DNA of 64,000 bases from an uncultured Isosphaeraceae bacterium. Lineage in GTDB: Bacteria > Planctomycetota > Planctomycetia > Isosphaerales > Isosphaeraceae. The translations under genes and the position numbers were made by a program. This document shows positions 51,602 through 58,951 of this stretch, in pieces. The first letter of the stretch is position 1. The number at the start of each line of letters is the position of its first letter. The stretch lies in the NCBI GenBank assembly GCA_945957605.1, contig CAMFLR010000019.1, positions 96,971 through 160,970 on the forward strand. The letters are read 5' to 3'. The notes under the pieces are model-generated. The model was given only the letters and a program-made list of their open reading frames with translations, was not told where the DNA came from and did no database searches.

Positions 51602-52672
51602 GTGTCAACGATGCCCGGAAAAGCATGGGGAAAGCTGAACCACGGCCAGAGTTACGGCCTGCTGGCTGACGATATTGCGCGCCGATTTTCTACCATTCGC
51701 CTCGGCGATTATGAGCGACTTCTCTTGAACCACATCCGTGAACACTCTTGGGCCTGTTCAACGCGTCGCAAGGCGAAGGGCGGCGCGTGGCCCGACGCGA
51801 TTCCATTCACGGGAACGATCACCGCAGTAGCAAAAGAAGTGTGTGGTGATTTCGTCGACGAGAAGGATCAACGCTTCAAATACGTCCGGAAGATGCTCTA
51901 TGACGCCTCGTCAACGTTACGTCGCGACAGGATCGTCATTGAAACCGACGGCCCTATCGTCGGGCTGCTGATCAACACAAACGCGTCCGAATGGATCACC
52001 TGCAACCGTGACTTTTTGCAGACCAGCTCAGGGGTCGAATACGCACTCAAGGCTCAAAATTCGAGCGTCGAAATCGACTCTCCCGATACCCAGATAAATG
52101 GGCACGCGTATCCAGATAAATGGGAATCCGTACCCAACCATCTGGATACGGATACCCAGATAAATAGGCACGCGTATCCAGATAAATGGGAATCGCATAT
52201 AGAACGCACGCGCGGAATTCAGACTTTAGAGATTGAAGAAGACAAGAGAGTGTGTGTTAACGCGGGCGCACGCGAATCCTCATTTCCCCAAAACGCGCAG
52301 CAATTCGGCGACTGGCTGTCCGGCCGCTGGAACGACGACAACGCCGAGTATTACACCCGCGAATGCGCCGACTGGCTCGTCAGCGGCTATGCGCTCGACC
52401 AGATCATCAAGTCTGTCCTGAAGTCCGAGGGCAGCCGGGTTACGCCGGGAATCGGTGCGATCCGGTGGATCGCAACAGTGCTCCACCGAGAGGCCGCAAA
52501 ACAGCATTTCGACGCACAGGCGTCGGCGACCCTCGATCGCCTCGCGCCTGCGGAATCGCCAGCTCGATCACCACCCAATTCGCTCGCGGCTCGCCAGGCC
52601 GCCGAGACGGACCAGCGCATCGCCCTGTTTGATCAGCACTCGAAATCCAGAAAGGAGAAACCAAGCACATGA
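51602..52672 (+). CDS. Phage replication initiation protein (O-like), contains the origin iterons
   Basis: This 356-residue protein uses a GTG start. The N-terminal half resembles a winged-helix replication protein (LGDYERLLLNHIREHSWACS; FKYVRKMLYDASSTLRRDR). Residues about 160-200 hold a duplicated HAYPDKWES encoded by the iteron array. The C-terminal part (FGDWLSGRWNDDNAEYYTRE; VTPGIGAIRWIATVLHREAA) is DnaD-like or helicase-loading-like. An origin within its own initiator gene is the lambda O arrangement. It overlaps the next gene by 4 bases. Confidence 0.72.
   Translation: MSTMPGKAWGKLNHGQSYGLLADDIARRFSTIRLGDYERLLLNHIREHSWACSTRRKAKGGAWPDAIPFTGTITAVAKEVCGDFVDEKDQRFKYVRKMLYDASSTLRRDRIVIETDGPIVGLLINTNASEWITCNRDFLQTSSGVEYALKAQNSSVEIDSPDTQINGHAYPDKWESVPNHLDTDTQINRHAYPDKWESHIERTRGIQTLEIEEDKRVCVNAGARESSFPQNAQQFGDWLSGRWNDDNAEYYTRECADWLVSGYALDQIIKSVLKSEGSRVTPGIGAIRWIATVLHREAAKQHFDAQASATLDRLAPAESPARSPPNSLAARQAAETDQRIALFDQHSKSRKEKPST
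52085..52194 (+). repeat. Iteron array, probable phage replication origin
   Basis: Four direct copies of TAYCCAGATAAATRGG start at 52087, 52109, 52153 and 52175. All lie on a 22-bp grid; the empty slot at 52131 is filled by a partial inverted copy (CCATCTGGATA near 52138-52148). The two 44-bp pairs (52085-52128 and 52151-52194) differ by one base. Spacing of two helical turns puts all sites on one face of the DNA. An AG/AT-rich stretch follows at 52195-52260. Confidence 0.78.
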
Positions 52673-53328
52673 ACGCCGAAGAGTGGTTCGACGATTTTTA
52701 CAGAACACACCTGCGTCGATTCAGCGGATTCAACTGGCCAGCGGGCGAAGGATTCGTCGAGCTTTCTGAGTCGTTCCGCTGGCACATCGAAGACAAGTCG
52801 ATTCCGAAAGATATCGCCTTCGAAGCCTCACTTCGGCTCATGGGCGAACCCGTCAAAAACATCAGTTTCGGCAACATGCTTCCCCGGTTTCTGGAGATCG
52901 CGACGGAAATGAAAACCCGTCGAAGCGAAACGAATCAGGCGAATGCAACCCTCCAATATGCCGCTACGGTGAGCAAGGGATGCCTGGACTGCGGTGGATC
53001 CGGAATGACCGATCGAGTGAGCCACAAGGACGGGCATTTGCAACGATTCTTTTGCAACCTCTGTGCGATGGGAGTCTATCTCGCGCAGGCCAACCGCAAC
53101 ACGAAGCTCGGCGAGAATACCCCCGATCTTTCTGACGATGCAAACGCCCGACTTCGTATGCGTGAATGTGGCGATGGAAGATTTGATAGTCCCTTCAAGC
53201 ATCAAGCGAAGGACTGGGATGCGGAACGCGACGCGCTTCGCACAGCTTTGTATGAGCTCCCGCCTGAGGCGGCGGCAAAGAAGATCGCATTAATCAAAAA
53301 GGGCTTATTCGCAGGAACCTCGGCATGA
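52669..53328 (+). CDS. C4 zinc-finger protein, candidate helicase loader
   Basis: This 219-residue protein has a zinc finger CLDCGGSGMT...FFCNLC (about residues 105-128). The helical N-terminal part reads SFRWHIEDKSIPKDIAFEAS. It overlaps the replication protein stop (ATGA) and the next gene. Position suggests a DnaC/P-like partner of the initiator, though no AAA+ motif is present. Confidence 0.6.
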   Translation: MNAEEWFDDFYRTHLRRFSGFNWPAGEGFVELSESFRWHIEDKSIPKDIAFEASLRLMGEPVKNISFGNMLPRFLEIATEMKTRRSETNQANATLQYAATVSKGCLDCGGSGMTDRVSHKDGHLQRFFCNLCAMGVYLAQANRNTKLGENTPDLSDDANARLRMRECGDGRFDSPFKHQAKDWDAERDALRTALYELPPEAAAKKIALIKKGLFAGTSA

Positions 53329-53513
53329 AGACGCAGATTTACACCGACAGCAAAGGGCGTGATCACGAGATCGCCTCGATGCCTTACCCATTTCTTTTCA
53401 ACGCCCTCAACAAGGCGATCAAGGAGCGGCCGGCGCATCCGGTGACGCTCGCCCTGGCGGCGGAGTTTCGGCGGCGCCCCGAGGCGAAGGAGGTTCCGGC
53501 CGACGAGGGGTGA
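53325..53513 (+). CDS. Small early protein
   Basis: This 62-residue protein (DHEIASMPYPFLFNALNKAI; LALAAEFRRRPEAKEVPA) overlaps the previous stop in ATGA. No family is recognised. Confidence 0.55.
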   Translation: MKTQIYTDSKGRDHEIASMPYPFLFNALNKAIKERPAHPVTLALAAEFRRRPEAKEVPADEG

Positions 53514-53563
53514 CAGTGGCGTGAATGTCTGGAAGAGAGGTTTCAAACCGAGAAGGAGCAACG

Positions 53564-54163
53564 ATGGGAGCCACGTTTGAGAAGGCGACCGAAGATGAGG
53601 TGGATTTCCTGCAGGAAGTCATGGTCGAGTTCGAGCCAGACCTCGCAGCGAAAAGAGTGACCGTTGCGTTTCTCTTCGCTCGCGGTGAGACCACGGACGC
53701 CGGCCACTACAAGCCGCCACTCGTCAAGAAGGGTGTGCGAGCAATCGCCGACGTGAAAATCAACTCATACGCCGATCGCGTGGAAGGCAAAAGCGACGCG
53801 ACGATTCGGTATGACGTCGAGCAATGGGACCAGCATAGCGACGCTGTGCGACGTGCAGTTCTCCATCACGAATTGCACCACCTGATGCTCCAGATGGGGG
53901 AGTACGGCGTCAAAACCGACGACGCCGGTCGGCCCATGCTCAAGATGCGACCGCACGACTTTGAAGTCGGTTGGTTCAAAGACATCGCAGCAATTCACGG
54001 TCACAACGCTGTCGAGACGCATCAAGCCGGGCTGCTGCTCGACGACGCCGGCCAGATGCTTTGGCCTTGGGCGCCGGACGCTCCGAAGCCGCTTGATGCC
54101 TTCGACAAATCCATTCGGTCGCGTGCATCTCGCGCGGCAGCGGCCTCCGCTTCGGCGAACTAA
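53564..54163 (+). CDS. Putative phage metallopeptidase (HHELHH)
   Basis: This 199-residue protein has VLHHELHHLML (about residue 107), an HExxH zinc-peptidase signature. IADVKINSYADRVEG upstream and GWFKDIAAIHG downstream resemble the putative phage metallopeptidase family. AAGGAG precedes the ATG. Its substrate and whether it acts in lysis, anti-host or anti-defence roles are unknown. Confidence 0.7.
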   Translation: MGATFEKATEDEVDFLQEVMVEFEPDLAAKRVTVAFLFARGETTDAGHYKPPLVKKGVRAIADVKINSYADRVEGKSDATIRYDVEQWDQHSDAVRRAVLHHELHHLMLQMGEYGVKTDDAGRPMLKMRPHDFEVGWFKDIAAIHGHNAVETHQAGLLLDDAGQMLWPWAPDAPKPLDAFDKSIRSRASRAAAASASAN

Positions 54164-54178
54164 CCGCGAGTCGGCACC

Positions 54179-54577
54179 ATGGCAACCCTTTTCGATCTTG
54201 ATCCCCCGATGCAGACGAAGGCATCCCCTGCTACTGCCGGACCTGCATTCGACCCGGCTGAGTGGGTCGTGCTACCCAACGGTGCGGGGCTGCCTCGCAG
54301 CAGTCTAAAGCCCTGCGGGCAATGCGGCGGGATCAAGTTCGAGTACCGCGTCTTTCGAGACCGGAAGGAAACGGGCGGCCTGGTGGAGTGGTCCGAAAAC
54401 TGCGCGATCCAGTGTCCCGCGTGCATGCCACTTCAGAGCGTGAAAAAGCGTGATGGCGTTGTGGTCAGAACTGCTCAGATCACGCGGGCTCTGATTTCGA
54501 TGCGGGACGGAACGATCACGATCTTGAGAGATAGAGACTCTCTGGAAATGCAGCCCGAGAAGACATCAAGGAGGTGA
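54179..54577 (+). CDS. Zinc-ribbon early protein
   Basis: This 132-residue protein has CGQCGG (about residue 46) and CAIQCPACM (about residue 75), a likely four-cysteine zinc site. It lies just before csrA. No family is recognised. Confidence 0.6.
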   Translation: MATLFDLDPPMQTKASPATAGPAFDPAEWVVLPNGAGLPRSSLKPCGQCGGIKFEYRVFRDRKETGGLVEWSENCAIQCPACMPLQSVKKRDGVVVRTAQITRALISMRDGTITILRDRDSLEMQPEKTSRR

Positions 54578-54580
54578 GAA

Positions 54581-54922
54581 ATGCTCGTTTTGGCCCGCCT
54601 GCAGGATGAGAAAATCATGATCGGCGACGACGTCGCGATCACGGTTGTCGAGGTTCGTGGACACAAGGTTCGCCTGGGCATCGACGCGCCGAAAGATATT
54701 TCCGTTCACAGGCGCGAAGTGTACGAGGCGATCCTACGCAACGCTGGCATCGCGATCTCGGGTCATGAAGTCGGATGCGCGAAGCTCTCAAGCAAGCACG
54801 TCGAGATGGCGGAGCTGATTGCGGTCGTGAACGAGGTCCTCACGATCAACCGCAGAACCTCGGGCCTGCCGCATGCGCTAACGGATCGGCTCGAAGCTGC
54901 CTTGAAGGAGGTTGTTCAATGA
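54581..54922 (+). CDS. csrA: CsrA-family RNA-binding regulator with a C-terminal extension
   Basis: Residues 1-55 match CsrA closely: EKIMIGDDVAITVVEVRG, KVRLGIDAPKDISVHRREVY. The usual N-terminal MLVLTR is MLVLAR, so the first RNA-contacting residues are mostly kept; the GIDAPKDISVHR core is intact. CsrA is normally about 60-70 residues; this one adds about 50 helical residues. AAGGAGG lies upstream. CsrA binds GGA motifs in mRNA leaders. A phage copy could reprogramme host translation or control phage mRNAs. Confidence 0.9.
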   Translation: MLVLARLQDEKIMIGDDVAITVVEVRGHKVRLGIDAPKDISVHRREVYEAILRNAGIAISGHEVGCAKLSSKHVEMAELIAVVNEVLTINRRTSGLPHALTDRLEAALKEVVQ

Positions 54923-55461
54923 GCCGCAACATGTTTCTCGATCTCACCGGCGCGACTGTCCGTGGCGTCACCCTCGAAGCCCCACCGAAGGGGAAACACG
55001 GAAAGAAGCGAGCGAAGAAGATCAAACCGCCGTCGACGGTCTATCCCGGTGGCCAGGTGATCGCCGAGTTTCGCGTCGAGGGGCGAGCCGTGCCTTGGAA
55101 GGTCTCGATCCGCAAGCGAGGGCAGGGGCCGGCGACAAATCCAGCGTTCGCTGTCTGGCAAAAAGTCGTTCGCAAAGCAGCCGTACAGGCGATGGCCGGG
55201 CGGCTCCCTCATTCGGGACTTTTTGTCATGCATGCCGCGATTAGCATCGTGCGCGGCGGACCAATGCCAGATGACGACAACGTCGCCAAAGGGATCAAGG
55301 ATGCTCTTCAGGGAAGCATCATCGTCAACGACAACCAGGGCCGAGGGCAGGAGGTTGTCTACAATCCTGACGCCGCTGAAAGCTTCGCGTTTATCAGGAT
55401 CCTAGCTGTCGACCAGGAATACGTGAATCGCCGTCGAATCGCAATCGAGTCCTTCGCATAG
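54919..55461 (+). CDS. rusA: RusA-like Holliday junction resolvase
   Basis: This 180-residue protein has the RusA catalytic region PMPDDDNVAKGIKDALQGSI then IVNDNQ (about residues 115-140), including the three aspartates that bind Mg. An N-terminal basic extension (KGKHGKKRAKKIK) is longer than usual RusA (about 120 residues). It overlaps the csrA stop by 4 bases. It resolves branched DNA before packaging. RVEGRAVPWKVSIRKRG is the usual early strand. Confidence 0.85.
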   Translation: MSRNMFLDLTGATVRGVTLEAPPKGKHGKKRAKKIKPPSTVYPGGQVIAEFRVEGRAVPWKVSIRKRGQGPATNPAFAVWQKVVRKAAVQAMAGRLPHSGLFVMHAAISIVRGGPMPDDDNVAKGIKDALQGSIIVNDNQGRGQEVVYNPDAAESFAFIRILAVDQEYVNRRRIAIESFA

Positions 55462-55471
55462 GAGCCCGGCC

Positions 55472-55813
55472 GTGTCCGTCGCCCAGAAGCAAATCCTGCG
55501 TGCGGAAGACGTCGCCGAGCGTTGGCAATGCAACCTCGACGAGGTTTACGACGCGATGTTCTCAGAATTGAACGCATTGAAGTTCATCAACCTTTCGCGC
55601 ACGCCGGTCAAGCGGCACGGTAAGGGGCCGAAGAAGGTGCGGTTCAGGATCCAGGATGTCGAGGCCTGGGAGTCGCTCAACACTCAGCAGTTCAAAACCG
55701 CTGCCGACGTCGAACGGGCACTGTCGACGGCGAAGCTCGTCGAGCTTGGGCACGACGGCAAGAATCGGGCGGCGCGCAAAGGGAAGGCGGGGCCGAGGAG
55801 AACGAAGGCGTGA
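55472..55813 (+). CDS. Small basic protein, possible winged-helix
   Basis: This 113-residue protein (ILRAEDVAERWQCNLDEVYD; LSRTPVKRHGKGPKKVRFRI) resembles MerR/excisionase-type helix-turn-helix at the N-terminus (AEDVAERW...), followed by a basic tail. A possible Xis, but it is far from the integrase. GTG start. Confidence 0.58.
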   Translation: MSVAQKQILRAEDVAERWQCNLDEVYDAMFSELNALKFINLSRTPVKRHGKGPKKVRFRIQDVEAWESLNTQQFKTAADVERALSTAKLVELGHDGKNRAARKGKAGPRRTKA

Positions 55814-55986
55814 AGATCGAGTTCGACGAGATGGGGCGCGTCGCTATGCAGGCGGGGCTGCTGGTCCATGTTGTGGTGACGAGGCGAGCAGCCCGAGTCG
55901 AGGCGTTGAGGCGCTCGAGGCGGTGGAGAGTGTGGGTGATCATCGCGACCGCAACGATTGTTGCGTTGCTGGCGATGAGTTTTTAG
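55810..55986 (+). CDS. Small membrane protein, 58 residues
   Basis: The GTG start overlaps the previous stop (GTGA), with GAGGAG upstream. The product begins VKIEFDEMGRVAMQAGLLVH, has a basic middle (RRSRRWR) and ends in one membrane helix (VWVIIATATIVALLAMSF). Topology would be N-in with a C-terminal anchor. It could be a pinholin-like or inhibitor protein; no family is recognised. Confidence 0.6.
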   Translation: MKIEFDEMGRVAMQAGLLVHVVVTRRAARVEALRRSRRWRVWVIIATATIVALLAMSF

Positions 55987-56029
55987 GTGACGCCAGGGCT
56001 TCCCTTTGAAGTAGCAGCGAGGTGACAAG

Positions 56030-56299
56030 ATGCACGCGCAAAAACGTCGAAACCGAAAACTCATCTATGACCGCGACGTCCTTCGCGAAAGTCTGCTGGC
56101 GTGGGCGGCGGTGTATCCGACAACTCAGCCGCTAACCATCGGCGATGCCGCGCGTGGATTGGGGGTGTCGAAGTTTGTTGCCGGGTCACTGATTGAGCAG
56201 CTTCGTGCGGAAAACAAGTGGCCCTGGCCGAAGGCGCTGAATTTGGCCCAGAAGCGACAACTAGCGAGATCGAACGGACGCCCCATTGACAGCAGATAA
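56030..56299 (+). CDS. Small helix-turn-helix protein
   Basis: This 89-residue basic protein contains LTIGDAARGLGVSKFVAGSL (about residues 35-54), a helix-turn-helix-like segment. It is the last gene of the early operon before the tRNA. A role in late control or excision is possible. Confidence 0.55.
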   Translation: MHAQKRRNRKLIYDRDVLRESLLAWAAVYPTTQPLTIGDAARGLGVSKFVAGSLIEQLRAENKWPWPKALNLAQKRQLARSNGRPIDSR

Positions 56300-56319
56300 A
56301 CATTCCATACGTTCAAATT

Positions 56320-56392
56320 TGCACCGTGGAGGAACGGTTACCTCGCCCGGCTCATAACCAGGAGAAAGCGGGTTCAATTCCCGCCGGTGCAA
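56320..56392 (+). tRNA. tRNA with CAT anticodon (Met or lysidine-type Ile)
   Basis: Canonical cloverleaf: acceptor TGCACCG/CGGTGCA, D stem GAGG/CCTC with GG in the loop, anticodon loop CTCATAA (CAT), T stem GCGGG/CCCGC with loop TTCAATT, discriminator A. One C-A mismatch lies in the anticodon stem. The lack of three G-C pairs there argues against an initiator tRNA. CCA is not encoded. From 56393 to 56624 no gene is seen. Confidence 0.88.
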
Positions 56393-56624
56393 CTTGTATG
56401 AGACACGTAACGCGCGGAATGATGCTGATACGTTTTGCCCGGTCCTAACGCATCACAAAACCTTAAACGCTGTCCGGGCGATTCCCGAAATGCCATTACC
56501 AAGAGAGGCCGGCTAAAAAGAGGCCGGTTCTGTATCGCACAAGAAGCCTGCTTGGGACTAAGAATCCCGGGGATCGATGGCGAGCTATAGTGCTCAACGA
56601 CAGGGCTGAGTGAAACAGCGGAGA

Positions 56625-56658
56625 CGCCCGGCTTTACGGCCGGGCGTTTTCGTTTTGG
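56625..56658 (+). terminator. Rho-independent terminator at the end of the early operon
   Basis: CGCCCGGC and GGCCGGGCG pair around TTTAC, followed by TTTTCGTTTT. It ends the rightward early operon and tRNA. It also overlaps the 3' end of the opposite-strand gene. Confidence 0.8.
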
Positions 56659-57701
56659 TCTTCGTTCCGCTGTATCGACATGCCAGTTATACTTTCTGCA
56701 GCGCGCAGTCTTTGAAGTGCCTCTTCGTATTTTGATTCGTCGACTAGTTGTTGATCGAAGAATGAAACATCCTCTATCAGATCTACTTCCTGCTTGAAGT
56801 TATTTGGTTTGACCTTCTGAATATTGCTGGGCGTCGCCATGTGTAAATTATACTCGTTCATGCTCGCGCACCACTTGTCGTAGAGCACAGCGTTTTCGAT
56901 ATAAAGTGAAAACCTCTGCGAGGTTACGAAATGGCCGTTGCATGTATTTTTAAACCATATTTTGAATTTGATCTCCAAGTGAAGAAATATGCGATTTCCA
57001 ACTACGGTCATCTTTAGTGCCGATGTGTCGATGACGTCTGCTCTTAGGGAAACCTTCGCCAACCCATTGCTTGCTAAACATCTTATCCGATTTAAAACAG
57101 ATTCAGTCTCCATATTATGATCGTTTCGCATAATTGTCATTTCAACAATGACGCCGATCGCTGGATATGTAGAAACATTATGTTGGCCTAAAATAATTGA
57201 GAATTCTCTCTTATGCATGATTTCATTTTTTTTTAGATTGAATTCTTGCGAGGCCATGAAGAATGATTGAACTCCTAGAGCGGGTTCAACAAAGATCAGC
57301 GGTTGCGATCCAAGCATAATTGCCCGTTTGCCATCTTTCACCTGTTCTTTTAGATCTACCTTCTGATCATTAGCATTGTTCTCAGATCTTGTCATCTCTT
57401 CACGTTGCATCGAAATTTCATGTCTTTGCAGAAAAATTGTGTAAACGAGTCCAGCTAGCGCTAGCCCTGAAAACAGACTGTTGAGCGCACCGAACGAATC
57501 GCCAAACGTGCCAGACGTCTGCCAATCGCCACCCTCGTGAGGAAGCCAGCCGAGAATTAGCCACGGAGAAGCCAACCATAGCCCAACTATGAAAACGATC
57601 GCGACTATCAGATACCATGCGGGAGGTTGTGCGTGTGTCGATTCATTTTGCGACATTGCGTGAGTCCGTAATCGTTGGTTAGAGAGCTTTAACTCTGTCA
57701 T
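56634..57701 (-). CDS. Two-helix membrane protein resembling phage abortive-infection proteins
   Basis: This 355-residue protein has two membrane helices (about residues 28-52, WYLIVAIVFIVGLWLASPWL, and 70-90 in GALNSLFSGLALAGLVYTIF). The stretch FGDSFGALNSLFSGLALAGL then VYTIFLQRHEISMQREEM matches the N-terminus of putative phage abortive-infection membrane proteins. The long cytosolic part is AT-rich at the DNA level, unlike the flanking genes, pointing to recent acquisition. AAGG precedes the ATG. It is probably lysogen-expressed defence against other phages. Confidence 0.7.
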   Translation of the reverse strand: MTELKLSNQRLRTHAMSQNESTHAQPPAWYLIVAIVFIVGLWLASPWLILGWLPHEGGDWQTSGTFGDSFGALNSLFSGLALAGLVYTIFLQRHEISMQREEMTRSENNANDQKVDLKEQVKDGKRAIMLGSQPLIFVEPALGVQSFFMASQEFNLKKNEIMHKREFSIILGQHNVSTYPAIGVIVEMTIMRNDHNMETESVLNRIRCLASNGLAKVSLRADVIDTSALKMTVVGNRIFLHLEIKFKIWFKNTCNGHFVTSQRFSLYIENAVLYDKWCASMNEYNLHMATPSNIQKVKPNNFKQEVDLIEDVSFFDQQLVDESKYEEALQRLRAAESITGMSIQRNEDQNENARP

Positions 57702-57795
57702 GCGTCGACCTTACCCATGTTGTACGCGACAAGCGGACAGCCTCAAAGAGGTACGGTGATCGTTACAGAGTTTCAGCGGACGACAAGATAGGCAG

Positions 57796-57901
57796 TTGAC
57801 TACTAGTGTGCAAATGTGTACTGTCGCGTTTGCCTGCTCGTTTTACGAGCGTGGCCATTAGCGATGATGCCCGGCTACGGTGGTCGGGTATCATCGTTTT
57901 T
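57796..57901 (+). ncRNA. Candidate small RNA or leader upstream of the SLOG gene
   Basis: A promoter TTGACT-17-TACTGT (57796-57801, 57819-57824) is followed by a small hairpin GCTCGT/ACGAGC and a strong terminator CGATGAT...ATCATCG (57862-57896) with TTTTTA. The transcript would be about 75 bases and holds no ORF. It ends 60 bases before the SLOG gene, so it is either an sRNA or an attenuated leader. Confidence 0.5.
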
Positions 57902-57960
57902 ATTGTTCTTAGCGCGTCCGATTGCCGTTGCCCGCTTCTCAGCCTCGGCGGGGGTCAGGA

Positions 57961-58383
57961 ATGGACCGAATCCGCGTGCTCGTAACGGGCTGCCGCTCAT
58001 GGAAGTGCGATACGCTCGCGCGTCGGATTGTGGAGAGACTCGTCCGCCGGTATACGAAGGACGGCGTCCGCATACTCCACGAGGCCGGCTTGGAAGGCGT
58101 TGGCGCGGCGTTCGAGCGAGCAGCCAGACAATACGACGTGCCCCGCACTGACTATCGTGCCGATTGGAAACGCTACGGCGATCGTGCGGTTGGGATGCGC
58201 AATCAAGAGATGGTCGACTCAGGTCCGGCGTTTGCGATCGCAGTCCATCGGACGCTGGTTAAGAGCAAGAGTACGCGCGATTGCGTATTCAGATGCTTCG
58301 AGGCTGGAATTCCGGTCTATCTTCTCAACTCGATTAAGGCTGAGCCTCGACACATTAGGTCATTTGACGATGCCAAGCGCTGA
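57961..58383 (+). CDS. DUF2493/SLOG-like protein
   Basis: This 140-residue protein starts MDRIRVLVTGCRSWKCD. It contains VRILHEAGLEGVGAAFERAA and DYRADWKRYGDRAVGMRNQE, the order of the DUF2493 (YspA-like) SLOG domain, a Rossmann-like nucleotide-binding fold. SLOG domains can bind or sense nucleotide signals in conflict systems. GGGGTCAGGA precedes the ATG. It is isolated between two small transcription units. Confidence 0.8.
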   Translation: MDRIRVLVTGCRSWKCDTLARRIVERLVRRYTKDGVRILHEAGLEGVGAAFERAARQYDVPRTDYRADWKRYGDRAVGMRNQEMVDSGPAFAIAVHRTLVKSKSTRDCVFRCFEAGIPVYLLNSIKAEPRHIRSFDDAKR

Positions 58384-58390
58384 CAAGTTG

Positions 58391-58502
58391 TTGATTCATC
58401 GAAGTGATTCAGATAGACTCAGCGTGTTACCTGCTGGACCCGGGGGGGAATCCAGCAGGTGATGAACCGTCGATTCGGGTTCGCTCGAGCGACGGTTTTT
58501 TT
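58391..58502 (+). ncRNA. Candidate small RNA downstream of the SLOG gene
   Basis: TTGATT-17-TAGACT (58391-58396, 58414-58419) is followed by a perfect 10-bp hairpin ACCTGCTGGA/TCCAGCAGGT (58429-58460). A terminator AACCGTCG/CGACGGTT (58465-58497) with T5 comes next. The transcript would be about 75 bases with two hairpins and no ORF. At minimum the second hairpin terminates the SLOG gene. Confidence 0.5.
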
Positions 58503-58582
58503 GTTGCGCAGTGATCAGAGCGGTCTTTCGGTCAGTTTGCTCCGTCTCCAGCACTTGGTTTTTATGCGACCTACTGTCGCAT

Positions 58583-58780
58583 TTATATAGTATGTTCTGA
58601 TTGGTCGCGCCAAAGACGGTACGCCACGCGCCAACCGTGCTCACTGCAATCATATAAGACAAAAACTCCTTGCACGCGGGCACGACCATTGAGCGAGACG
58701 AGTCGGTCTCGGTGCACAAATACCTTCTGACTCGGGCACATCTCCACATCGGCCTTAAAGCTAAGTTTTCGTTCCTCCAT
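58583..58780 (-). CDS. Small protein of unknown function
   Basis: This 65-residue protein (MEERKLSFKADVEMCPSQKV; GVFVLYDCSEHGWRVAYRLW) is divergent from the XRE gene. GAGG lies 11 bases before the ATG. The sequence looks like a small folded beta protein; no family is recognised. Confidence 0.5.
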   Translation of the reverse strand: MEERKLSFKADVEMCPSQKVFVHRDRLVSLNGRARVQGVFVLYDCSEHGWRVAYRLWRDQSEHTI

Positions 58781-58838
58781 GCTAGTATTGCCCTCAATAA
58801 TGTTTGTGATATAAGCATGCAAGTCGTCTTGTTATCGC

Positions 58839-58886
58839 GTTACGGTAACAAGGTACCTTGACTCAAAAACCCTCGGCGGTTAGGAT
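58839..58886 (+). promoter_or_regulatory. Promoter with palindromic operators before the XRE-ImmA gene
   Basis: TTGACT (58858-58863) and TAGGAT (58881-58886) are 17 bp apart. The palindromes GTTACGGTAAC (58839-58849) and CAAGGTACCTTG (58849-58860) abut and overlap the -35, as expected for autorepression by the HTH protein. A 4-codon minicistron (ATG GTG AAC GAA TAA, 58938-58952) with AAGGAG ends in the gene's start. Confidence 0.55.
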
Positions 58887-58951
58887 CTTCATCGGAGTTC
58901 TGACTGGCTGGTCAATACAGAGCAAGGAGATTCGACGATGGTGAACGAATA

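Noticed and set aside
52085..52194. CRISPR-like array
   Set aside because: The repeats are short, lie inside a coding gene, have no unique spacers of constant length, and no cas genes are present; an iteron array fits.
56393..56624. Possible second tRNA after the CAT tRNA (loop CTAAGAA near 56553)
   Set aside because: A 4-bp stem with a 7-base loop exists, but no matching acceptor or T arm could be found.
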